Origin: UBA1240 sp045599185
GTDB lineage: Bacteria; Spirochaetota; Spirochaetia; Treponematales; Treponemataceae
DNA: 17,905 nucleotides
Reading direction: 5' to 3'
Assembly (NCBI GenBank): GCA_045599185.1
Contig: JAZRVO010000020.1
Location: 1-17,905, forward strand
Shown: in pieces, positions 1 to 5,219 of the stretch
Numbering within the stretch: the first letter of the stretch is position 1
Layout: every line of letters starts with the position of its first letter
Notes under the pieces: model-generated
Told to the model about the DNA's origin: nothing
Databases searched by the model: none
The model's input: only the letters and a program-made list of their open reading frames with translations
Position numbers and translations under genes: made by a program

Positions 1-169
1 CTATTAAATCACTCGCCACATCCCATTTTTTTGCTGATATTGCCAACAATAGATAATTCTTTTTATGCTTGAGAATCTCATTAATATCAAATTGAGGGGT
101 CTCCTTGATTGCTTTTATATAATCATCAAAACCATAAGTAAGCGCTATCATAGCCTCCTCAACAGTCAT
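1..169 (-). CDS. Ankyrin-repeat-like protein, N-terminal 56 residues (runs off window)
   Basis: This is the 5' part of a minus-strand gene that continues past position 1. The ATG at 169 is preceded by AAAGGA, six bases before the start, which supports it. The visible 56 residues start MTVEEAMIAL. They include a helix-rich stretch, YLLLAISAKKWDVASDLI, whose pattern of small and hydrophobic residues looks like an ankyrin helix-turn-helix unit. Ankyrin-type proteins often sit with DUF4303 and other immunity-like genes, and a DUF4303 gene lies directly upstream. The fold assignment rests on one partial repeat and is an inference. The gene is real by its start signal, operon position and uninterrupted frame; its function is unknown. 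Confidence 0.55.
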   Translation of the reverse strand, partial: MTVEEAMIALTYGFDDYIKAIKETPQFDINEILKHKKNYLLLAISAKKWDVASDLI

Positions 170-203
170 TTTATGTCCTTTCTTTATGTATTTATTTGAA
201 AAG

Positions 204-216
204 TATAATCAAAATC
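204..216 (-). repeat. 13-bp intergenic motif, copy 1
   Basis: GATTTTGATTATA on the minus strand, two bases after the stop of the DUF4303 gene and 34 bases before the start of the next gene. Exact copies occur in the next two intergenic gaps. It could be a promoter element (the TTATAC at its end resembles a -10 box) or a cassette-boundary sequence. Confidence 0.7.
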
Positions 217-218
217 TT

Positions 219-728
219 TTATTCCTCAGATGCTTCTTCAATCCAATCATTAAAAATCTTTGATTCCTTAGAATTCATCCTATATGCTCTCTCGGTATTA
301 GTATAATCTGGAGGCATAACTTCAACCAGAACAATAATATCATCTCTATTTTGATTCACCGAAAATAAACCTTCCGCATCAAGTTGTATCATTGCATTTT
401 CCATTGCAGATAAACGAAGTTTATATTCATCATCAAATTCCAAATCATTATATTTTCTGTTAATAAGCATTTGTTCAACTTTCTCATAATATTCTTGCTT
501 CCAGCAACAATATGGAGAATCGGCATAAGACCACTTTAAATAATATTGATCATCCTCATTTTCTTTATGTAAGGCTTCAACTGACCATCCTGATATACAA
601 GGAGTATTGGCCATACCATCCGTTACTAAAGTAATATAATAAAACTGCTCACCATTAGAAAACAAATCTTCTAAAACTTTTCTTGTTGCTTCTTTTATCT
701 CTTTTGTAAGTTCTTCCTTAAAATCCAA
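219..728 (-). CDS. DUF4303 domain protein (immunity-like)
   Basis: A 169-residue soluble acidic protein. The layout matches DUF4303: an N-terminal helix (EELTKEIKEATRKVLEDLF), then GEQFYYITLVTDGMANTP at about residues 26-43, then an aromatic stretch with GWSVEAL and WSYADSPYC. Proteins of this family are common in arrays of polymorphic-toxin immunity genes; a direct biochemical role is not known to me. The start is a TTG at 728. A TAG stop lies three codons upstream in the same frame, and AAGGGG sits nine bases before the TTG, so no longer start is possible. It lies in a same-strand run with the gene at 787-1101 and the ankyrin-like gene, separated by gaps that carry the 13-bp motif. The immunity role is inferred from family and context. 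Confidence 0.75.
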   Translation of the reverse strand: MDFKEELTKEIKEATRKVLEDLFSNGEQFYYITLVTDGMANTPCISGWSVEALHKENEDDQYYLKWSYADSPYCCWKQEYYEKVEQMLINRKYNDLEFDDEYKLRLSAMENAMIQLDAEGLFSVNQNRDDIIVLVEVMPPDYTNTERAYRMNSKESKIFNDWIEEASEE

Positions 729-752
729 ACAAGTCTACCCCTTCTTAAACGA

Positions 753-765
753 TATAATCAAAATC
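753..765 (-). repeat. 13-bp intergenic motif, copy 2
   Basis: GATTTTGATTATA on the minus strand, 24 bases before the TTG start of the DUF4303 gene and just upstream of its AAGGGG ribosome binding site. Identical to the copies at 204-216 and 1143-1155. Confidence 0.7.
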
Positions 766-786
766 TGCCTGTTAAATAAACTTGCA

Positions 787-1101
787 TCACATATAGTTCT
801 CAATAAAATTATTTTCTATATATTTTATTGCTTCAGTTAGAGTCCCAAATCTTAAACAACTCATATCTGATTCCTTTTTTCCTGAATATGTTAAATGATA
901 AATTATGTAATTACCATCAATCTTAAATAATACATCATCATTTGAACAACATTTTGCAATAACATCAATTGGATGTTCTTGGCACTCGTCTCCCAATTCA
1001 AGTCTTAGTTCCTTGACAAACAAATCCGAGGAAATACTCATCCAATTAAAATCATCTCCATACTTTTCTTCTAATTCCAAAAATGAATTTATATTATTCA
1101 T
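787..1101 (-). CDS. Hypothetical small acidic protein, possible immunity protein
   Basis: A 104-residue acidic protein with no signal peptide or membrane segment. I do not recognise the family with certainty. The core reads DDVLFKIDGNYIIYHLTYSG (about residues 54-73), followed by an acidic, amphipathic C-terminal helix (TEAIKYIENNF). Small proteins of this type are common beside polymorphic-toxin immunity genes, which fits the DUF4303 neighbour. A GTG at 1104 directly precedes the ATG at 1101. I chose the ATG because GGGGGA lies at a usable distance before it, the arrangement also seen before the genes starting at 8137 and 14781. Same-strand neighbours on both sides are separated by gaps holding the 13-bp motif. 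Confidence 0.6.
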   Translation of the reverse strand: MNNINSFLELEEKYGDDFNWMSISSDLFVKELRLELGDECQEHPIDVIAKCCSNDDVLFKIDGNYIIYHLTYSGKKESDMSCLRFGTLTEAIKYIENNFIENYM

Positions 1102-1142
1102 CACTCCCCCAATATTCCCCTTTCCAAGGTGTCACTAGCCCG

Positions 1143-1155
1143 TATAATCAAAATC
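1143..1155 (-). repeat. 13-bp intergenic motif, copy 3
   Basis: GATTTTGATTATA on the minus strand, 41 bases before the ATG at 1101. Third exact copy in three consecutive gaps between small minus-strand genes. Confidence 0.7.
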
Positions 1156-1197
1156 ATAATAGCTACCGTAAAACATGTAGCACAAAAAAGTTTCAAG

Positions 1198-1659
1198 TTA
1201 GTCAACATTCATGATATATATCTGACAAGGATTAGCTTCATCCCATAGCGTTGGAAATACCTCTAATTCTTTGAATCCAAGTGATATATAAAACTTATTT
1301 GTTCTATCATAATCATCATACATTCCCATTTTTACAGTCTTTACTTGTATAAAACTAAACCCTTCACTACGTGCAATATCTCTTGCTTTTTCAAACAATT
1401 TCTTGCCGATTCCTGCTCTATGATATTCCTTTTTCACACCCATGACTGCAAGCTCAACAGTATCTTTTCCAGTTTGCTTAAGATATAAAAATCCCACGGT
1501 TTTATCTTCGTCATATGCACAACAAAAAGTTTTTCCTACGCTATCCTTAATGTATTCTTCTCTTCCTTCTGGCATTTCAAACCATTCTGGAAGAGCTTCC
1601 AATATTTCTCGTGTTATATCAATTTTTGCCTTATCATCCTGTACTTGCTTTATTTTCAT
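1198..1659 (-). CDS. GNAT family N-acetyltransferase
   Basis: A 153-residue cytoplasmic acetyltransferase of the GNAT fold, expected to move an acetyl group from acetyl-CoA to an unidentified amine. The acetyl-CoA pyrophosphate loop is VKKEYHRAGIGKK (residues 75-87, R81 to G85 matching R/Q-x-x-G-x-G/A). The strand before it is VELAVMGV, and the C-terminal aromatic motif is NKFYISLGF. Length is normal for a stand-alone GNAT. The ATG at 1659 has AAAGG ten bases upstream. It is transcribed in the same direction as the J-domain gene and the small immunity-like genes. Just upstream lies the tail of another, broken GNAT (1695-1802), so this copy may have replaced or been inserted next to it. Substrate cannot be told from sequence. 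Confidence 0.85.
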   Translation of the reverse strand: MKIKQVQDDKAKIDITREILEALPEWFEMPEGREEYIKDSVGKTFCCAYDEDKTVGFLYLKQTGKDTVELAVMGVKKEYHRAGIGKKLFEKARDIARSEGFSFIQVKTVKMGMYDDYDRTNKFYISLGFKELEVFPTLWDEANPCQIYIMNVD

Positions 1660-1694
1660 TATAAATCTACCTTTCCCCTAAAAATAAGAATCTA

Positions 1695-1802
1695 CTAACT
1701 CTTTATAATTATCATATTGCATCTGCCCCATGATTCCTCTTTGTAGGCAAATGCATTCAAATCTGTCTTTCTTTCTGTAAATCCAACGGACTCATATTTA
1801 TA
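1695..1802 (-). pseudogene. C-terminal remnant of a GNAT acetyltransferase
   Basis: Reading the minus strand from 1802 gives 35 codons up to a TAG at 1695-1697: YKYESVGFTERKTDL, then NAFAYKEESWGRCNMIIIKS. The first part matches the usual GNAT motif 'lYek-GF' near the end of the family, and the length fits the last strand and helix. There is no start codon of its own, and a TGA lies immediately upstream in frame. It abuts the truncated methyltransferase at 1757-1978 in another frame, so a deletion appears to have joined two unrelated genes near position 1800. Confidence 0.5.
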
Positions 1803-1978
1803 TCATTTGGAAACCAATCGCTAGGAAGTTTTTTTGCGGGGGTCAAACCAATGCTCCAGTTACCGTTTCTTGCGGCTTCAACTATTTCCGAAGAAACTGG
1901 CTGTGACCATTCATCATTATTTTCAGCTCTTTTATCCCAGGCTGTTTCATTTAATTTTATATATTCTTTTGTGTTCAT
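1757..1978 (-). pseudogene. Truncated class I SAM methyltransferase (N-terminus only)
   Basis: The 73-residue frame begins MNTKEYIKLNETAWDKRAEN and continues with EWSQPVSSEIVEAARNGNW and LPSDWFPNDIN. This is the start typical of a family of class I SAM-dependent methyltransferases of roughly 250 residues. In intact members the next segment is the SAM-binding glycine loop (VLCLASGGGQQ type). Here the similarity ends after FPNDIN and the frame closes 14 codons later, so the SAM site and all of the catalytic fold are missing. Its ATG at 1976-1978 overlaps the TGA of the J-domain gene (ATGA), showing former translational coupling. The lost part was replaced by the GNAT tail at 1695-1802. It is very unlikely to be active. 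Confidence 0.6.
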
Positions 1979-2529
1979 TTTACCACCAGCATATTTTCAT
2001 TATTATTCAGCAAGGTTTTTGCAAGTTTTGCATTGTAATCTTGCAGCATGTTGTATTCAAATGCCGCTGAATCTACAAGAACTCTGTCTGTACAATTTTT
2101 CAGAATAAAACCGTAACATTTAATTGCGTTCAGATAATGCCCCATAATTTCCAGAGTGTTCTGATCCATAGCCTTTCTATCCAGCTTATTAATCAGGTTT
2201 TCATGAATGGAACGGAAGCCTTTTCCAAATTCAGCTTTGCCCAGTTCAAAAACCTTTTTACAATATTCATTTTGCTTTTTCTTAACTTCGTCGCTTTCAG
2301 GATTCTTAAACTTTACTTCCCGAACCTTTGTTTTCCCCCTTGCATAAACAGAATTAAGCACAACCATATATTCGTTATAGGTGGATTTTAAATTTTCAGC
2401 CACGCCATCTGGATGATATTTTTTCACCATTATAAGATACGCTTTTTTTATTTCATCCTGACTGCTGCCATCATTTATAAGTTTGATTAAATTATTCAAA
2501 TCAGTTTTAAAATCCATCTTGTTTCGCAT
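1975..2529 (-). CDS. J-domain (DnaJ-like) protein
   Basis: A 184-residue protein with an N-terminal J domain: helix II EIKKAYLIMVKKY, the HPD tripeptide at residues 39-41, and helix III with NEYMVVLNSVYARG. J domains stimulate the ATPase of DnaK-type Hsp70 chaperones through HPD. The rest (about 70-184) is a lysine-rich helical region without the Gly/Phe or zinc-finger parts of full DnaJ, so it is a specialised co-chaperone of unknown client. The frame stays open upstream to 2655, but that part falls inside the repeat element at 2598-2722 and reads as Cys/Phe-rich nonsense, so I chose the ATG at 2529 (MRNKMDF). An ATG at 2517 is an alternative. Neither has a strong ribosome binding site. It overlaps the methyltransferase remnant by four bases. 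Confidence 0.75.
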   Translation of the reverse strand: MRNKMDFKTDLNNLIKLINDGSSQDEIKKAYLIMVKKYHPDGVAENLKSTYNEYMVVLNSVYARGKTKVREVKFKNPESDEVKKKQNEYCKKVFELGKAEFGKGFRSIHENLINKLDRKAMDQNTLEIMGHYLNAIKCYGFILKNCTDRVLVDSAAFEYNMLQDYNAKLAKTLLNNNENMLVVK

Positions 2530-2597
2530 TTTTTCAAATTTAATAGGTTGAATTTCGTGTTTTGTATAAAAGGGCAAAAGATATTTATTAATTGGGA

Positions 2598-2722
2598 TAA
2601 AAACAGCCGCAGACAGGCACGAACACGAAAAAAAATACGCCGTGCGCATGCACAAGTCTTTTTTTTTGTAACAGGGACTGTCGAAAGGCAGTTTTTGAAC
2701 ATTTTATATAAACTCGACATTC
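2598..2722 (+). repeat. Hairpin-forming intergenic repeat, copy 1
   Basis: About 125 bases that recur in inverted orientation at 9592-9715, running from TAAAAACAGCC to AACTCGACATTC. The ends are near-complementary (AAAAACAGCC against GGCAGTTTTT), and the tip contains GTGC-GCAT-GCAC. This copy has drifted more than the one at 9592-9715. It lies between a minus-strand and a plus-strand gene. It encodes no protein. It resembles a MITE or a large REP-type element. Confidence 0.85.
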
Positions 2723-2744
2723 GGCCTGATAAACATTTATATAA
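2704..2744. repeat. Palindrome-ended A+T-rich element
   Basis: Perfect 9-bp inverted repeat, TTATATAAA (2704-2712) and TTTATATAA (2736-2744), around a 23-base spacer containing CTCGACATTCGGCC. It partly overlaps the end of repeat copy 1. It may be an operator or part of the mobile repeat. Confidence 0.5.
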
Positions 2745-2848
2745 TACACCAGTGTTGTTCAACTTTTCTGTAAAACCTTATTTAAAATAGTTGCATTTAA
2801 AGCAGGTTTGGACAATTCCATAATTTTGAAATATGGTAATGTGTTTTC

Positions 2849-3265
2849 ATGAACAGCAATCCTACCAACGAAGAAATCAATTTTGTAAACCGGGCACTTG
2901 AAGAATTCAATAATGAAGCCGTAGGGCCGGATAACCACCAGCTTTTGAACATTGTGGAATACGATGAAAGCAAGCGCATAATTGCCGGAATTCTTGGCGG
3001 AACTTACTGGGGCTGGATGCACATTGACATTCTTTGGGTTGATGAAAAATGCCGCAAAACGGGAATCGGTTCAAAACTGCTTAAGGCGGCAGAAACTGAA
3101 GCAATTCGCCGGGGCTGCCATTCTGTTCACGTAGATACGATGAGCTGGCAGGCGCCGGATTTTTACAAAAAGCACGGTTACAGAATTATTGGCGAACTGG
3201 AAAACATTCCGGACGGAAACAAAAAGTTTCATCTGGTAAAGGAACTTTCGGCTAAAAATGGCTAG
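2849..3265 (+). CDS. GNAT family N-acetyltransferase
   Basis: A 138-residue GNAT enzyme, complete from the N-terminal helix (NEEINFVNRALEEFNNEAVG) to the last strand. The acetyl-CoA loop is RKTGIGSKL (R69, G72, G74), preceded by IDILWVDEKC. The later motif is APDFYKKHGY (residues 102-111), followed by NIPDGNKKFHLVKEL. This arrangement is typical of small soluble GNATs with unknown small-molecule amine substrates. An in-frame TAA lies four codons before the ATG at 2849, so this start is forced; no clear ribosome binding site precedes it. It is the first plus-strand gene inside the block bounded by the inverted repeats. Confidence 0.85.
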   Translation: MNSNPTNEEINFVNRALEEFNNEAVGPDNHQLLNIVEYDESKRIIAGILGGTYWGWMHIDILWVDEKCRKTGIGSKLLKAAETEAIRRGCHSVHVDTMSWQAPDFYKKHGYRIIGELENIPDGNKKFHLVKELSAKNG

Positions 3266-3266
3266 A

Positions 3267-3361
3267 AAGTGCAGTTTTTCATCACTCCAGTTTTCATTCC
3301 AGAGAGCTTCGGCATAGGCTGCCTTCATAACATGGGAAAGTTCTGCATGACGGTGAATCAT
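3267..3361 (-). pseudogene. N-terminal remnant of a GNAT acetyltransferase (antisense)
   Basis: The minus strand from 3361 reads MIHRHAELSHVMKAAYAEAL then WNENWSDEKLHF. In-frame residues KIR just before the Met extend the match to the common GNAT opening 'iR...vmk.ayaeapWNE.Ws.ek'. The similarity stops where the tail of the plus-strand GNAT (2849-3265) begins, so only about 32 residues survive. The REP-like palindrome at 3371-3395 borders the other end. It is most likely a fossil left by rearrangement. Recognition is by pattern only. Confidence 0.4.
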
Positions 3362-3370
3362 TCGAATTTT

Positions 3371-3395
3371 GTCATTCCGAACTTGTTTCGGAATC
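3371..3395. repeat. REP-like palindrome (ATTCCGAA/TTCGGAAT)
   Basis: ATTCCGAA (3374-3381) and TTCGGAAT (3388-3395) form an 8-bp inverted repeat with a short loop. The same GTCATTCCGAA...GGTTTCGGAATC arrangement recurs at 17074-17116. It supplies spurious upstream codons (SFRTCFGIC) to the following frame. Confidence 0.55.
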
Positions 3396-3464
3396 TGTGC
3401 TTTTATAAAAGGCTGGCGGGTGCGTGTATTGGTGTCAGTTCAGAAGTGCGGAGGAGGGGAGAAT

Positions 3465-3959
3465 TTGAAAATTGTGGCAAATGTAATTACAGCGTTTAGA
3501 ATTGTTTTCAGCCTGATTTTGTTATTTTTGCCGGTTTTTTCGCCATGGTTTTACGGCTTTTATATTGCCGCAGGTTTTTCAGACATGATTGACGGAACGA
3601 TTGCGCGGAAAACTGGAACGGAAAGCGCGTTTGGTGCAAAACTTGATTCGCTTGCAGATTTTATTTTTGTGGTTTCGGCGTCTTTTAAGATTTTTCCGGC
3701 GATAAAACTTTCTTCAATAATTTGGATTTGGACAGGAGTGATTGCTGCCGTTAAACTGTGCGCGGCGATTCTGCTTTTTAAGCAACGGCAGGCGGCCACC
3801 TTTCACACAGTTGCAAACAAAATAACGGGCTTTTTATTGTTCTGCTGGCCCTTTACTTTTTCTGCCCTTAACCCAAATTGCAGCGCTGTGCCTGTTTGCG
3901 TTGCCGCAACATTTGCCGCCATTCAGGAATTAGTTATGATTTTCAACTGGCGGAGATAA
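3465..3959 (+). CDS. CDP-alcohol phosphatidyltransferase family membrane protein
   Basis: A 164-residue integral membrane protein with the signature of CDP-alcohol phosphatidyltransferases: SDMIDGTIARKTGTESAFG then AKLDSLAD. This fits D-x2-D-G-x2-A-R-x8-G-x3-D-x3-D, whose aspartates bind the metal and the CDP group. Such enzymes attach CDP-diacylglycerol or a similar lipid to an alcohol in the inner membrane. The rest is hydrophobic helices (IVFSLILLFLPVF, IIWIWTGVIAAVKLCAAILLF and others). It is a little shorter than typical PgsA/PssA (about 180 residues or more). The start is a TTG at 3465, with AGGAGG seven bases upstream; earlier in-frame codons come from the REP palindrome. It leads a same-strand run with the next GNAT and phosphoesterase genes. 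Its alcohol substrate is unknown. Confidence 0.8.
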   Translation: MKIVANVITAFRIVFSLILLFLPVFSPWFYGFYIAAGFSDMIDGTIARKTGTESAFGAKLDSLADFIFVVSASFKIFPAIKLSSIIWIWTGVIAAVKLCAAILLFKQRQAATFHTVANKITGFLLFCWPFTFSALNPNCSAVPVCVAATFAAIQELVMIFNWRR

Positions 3960-4005
3960 AAAAAACGCTAAAAACCGCTAAAAACAAGGAAGGATTGAAA
4001 GCAAA

Positions 4006-4428
4006 ATGAAAACCGAAATTGAATATGTAACACACGGTGATAAACCTTTCTGGCTCAGTTTGGACAGGCATTTGCCTGAAGACCAGTTTGAAATTAAAGT
4101 GCGCGACAAAATGGGTTACGTTATTTTTGAAGACGGAAAGCCTGCGGGCTTGCTGCGCTATAATTTGTTTTGGGACAACACGCCGTTTTGCACGATGCTT
4201 TTTGTAGACTGGAAGGCGCAGAAAAAAGGTTACGGCCGCCAGCTGATGGAATATTGGGAAGCTGACATGAAGCAGAAAGGCTACGGAATGGTAATGGTTT
4301 CCACTCAGGTTGACGAAAATGCCCAGCATTTTTACAGAAAACTTGGCTACAAAGATTGCGGCGGCTTTACGGTAGACATTCCCGGCTACGAACAGCCGAT
4401 GGAATTATTTTTAAGCAAAGGAATTTAG
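4006..4428 (+). CDS. GNAT family N-acetyltransferase
   Basis: A 140-residue GNAT enzyme. The acetyl-CoA loop is VDWKAQKKGYGRQL (Q72-K-K-G-Y-G77), and the C-terminal aromatic motif is AQHFYRKLGYKDCGGF (residues 106-121). AAGGAAGG lies upstream of the ATG at 4006 at a somewhat long spacing. The stop is three bases before the start of the 2H phosphoesterase, so the two are almost certainly co-transcribed and possibly translationally coupled. The CDP-alcohol phosphatidyltransferase ends 46 bases upstream. The substrate is not identifiable from sequence. Confidence 0.85.
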   Translation: MKTEIEYVTHGDKPFWLSLDRHLPEDQFEIKVRDKMGYVIFEDGKPAGLLRYNLFWDNTPFCTMLFVDWKAQKKGYGRQLMEYWEADMKQKGYGMVMVSTQVDENAQHFYRKLGYKDCGGFTVDIPGYEQPMELFLSKGI

Positions 4429-4431
4429 AAA

Positions 4432-5004
4432 ATGAAGCAGAATAACAGAAACTTTCCCCAGCAAACCCATTTTATCGGCGTTCTTGTTCCCGATGATTTA
4501 ACCCTTACTTTGGAAGACTGCCGCCGCTACATGAACGAAACTTACGGCTGCCGTTCCGGCTATGGAACGCCGATTCACGTAACGCTGGTTCCTCCTTTTC
4601 ACCTTTCTGAAGATTATTCAACCGGCGACTTGGTGCAGGCCATTAGGAATGATGTGCTGCCGTTTGCTAGCCAGCTGAAGTTTGCGGCGCATATTGACAA
4701 TTTTGACGCTTTTGGCGACCGGACGATTTTTGCAAAAGTTATCCGCGATGAAAAATGGACGGTTTTGCGTGACAAAGTTCTTGCTGCGGTTTTAAAGGCT
4801 GCACCCGGCTGCACCAAAAAAGACCAGCGTCCGTTTCAGCCCCATTTAACGGTTGCCAACCGCGACATTCCGGCGGGTGCTTCCGTTGATGCCCTTAAGG
4901 TTATGAATGAGCTGAATCTGGTGGAAGATTTTTCCGTAGACAACATTACGGTTTTTGAACGCAAAGGCGGAAGGTGGGAATCTGCCTGGAGCGGAGATTT
5001 GTAG
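4432..5004 (+). CDS. 2H phosphoesterase / 2'-5' RNA ligase family protein
   Basis: A 190-residue soluble protein with the two hallmark H-x-T/S-x motifs of the 2H phosphoesterase superfamily: HVTLVPPF at residues 49-56 and HLTVANRD at 138-145. In LigT/ThpR and related cyclic phosphodiesterases the two histidines act as general acid and base on 2',3'-cyclic or 2'-5' phosphodiester bonds in RNA. Length (about 180-190) and motif spacing fit the family. The start at 4432 follows the GNAT stop by three bases and uses AGGAA inside the end of that gene. The true substrate (tRNA fragment, cyclic nucleotide or other) is unknown. Confidence 0.85.
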   Translation: MKQNNRNFPQQTHFIGVLVPDDLTLTLEDCRRYMNETYGCRSGYGTPIHVTLVPPFHLSEDYSTGDLVQAIRNDVLPFASQLKFAAHIDNFDAFGDRTIFAKVIRDEKWTVLRDKVLAAVLKAAPGCTKKDQRPFQPHLTVANRDIPAGASVDALKVMNELNLVEDFSVDNITVFERKGGRWESAWSGDL

Positions 5005-5113
5005 AACGAAAATTGACTGGTGTTTTTGATTGGGCGGGAAAAGGCGACTTTAGGTGGATTGCAACAGACGCAGCAATTTTACAAAATCAATAAAACAGAC
5101 AAACAAAAAAGTA

Positions 5114-5121
5114 TCCGATAA
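5114..5121 (+). promoter_or_regulatory. Possible sigma-28-type -10 element
   Basis: TCCGATAA matches seven of eight bases of the flagellar sigma factor -10 consensus GCCGATAA and lies about 100 bases before the chemoreceptor start. The expected TAAA box at the right spacing is absent (the nearest is four bases too far), so this is weak. Confidence 0.2.
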
Positions 5122-5179
5122 TAGAAAAGAAGCCGTTTAATTTTGTAAAAAAAATATGTCTTCATCTGGCAGCTTGGTA

Positions 5180-5185
5180 TATAAT
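5180..5185 (+). promoter_or_regulatory. -10 element (TATAAT) for the chemoreceptor gene
   Basis: A perfect TATAAT lies 34 bases before the GTG start of the chemoreceptor. No good TTGACA-type box is found 16-18 bases upstream. The rest of the 5005-5219 gap is A-rich and holds no gene that I can see. Confidence 0.35.
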
Positions 5186-5219
5186 ATATATTAAGCTGAA
5201 TATTTGTTAGGGGTACTTT

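Larger units (their letters stand above)
2530..2848. other. Divergent intergenic region with repeat element
   Basis: This 319-base gap separates the minus-strand J-domain gene from the plus-strand GNAT. Most of it is the hairpin repeat (2598-2722) and an adjoining palindrome: TTATATAAA at 2704-2712 is mirrored by TTTATATAA at 2736-2744. I see no credible gene. Promoters for both neighbours should lie here, but no convincing -35/-10 pair stands out. Confidence 0.5.

Noticed and set aside
204..1155. Integron attC sites between the small left-arm genes
   Set aside because: The conserved unit is only 13 bases and I could not find paired R'' (RYYYAAC) and R' (GTTRRRY) boxes or an imperfect palindrome around it. 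No integrase is in view.
2530..2655. Upstream extension of the J-domain protein to a start at 2655
   Set aside because: The extra 42 residues are Cys/Phe-rich and come partly from the hairpin repeat. The recognisable protein begins at MRNKMDF or MDFKTDL.
3369..3464. Upstream extension of the CDP-alcohol phosphatidyltransferase
   Set aside because: The extra codons translate the REP-like palindrome, and the TTG at 3465 has an ideal AGGAGG at seven bases.
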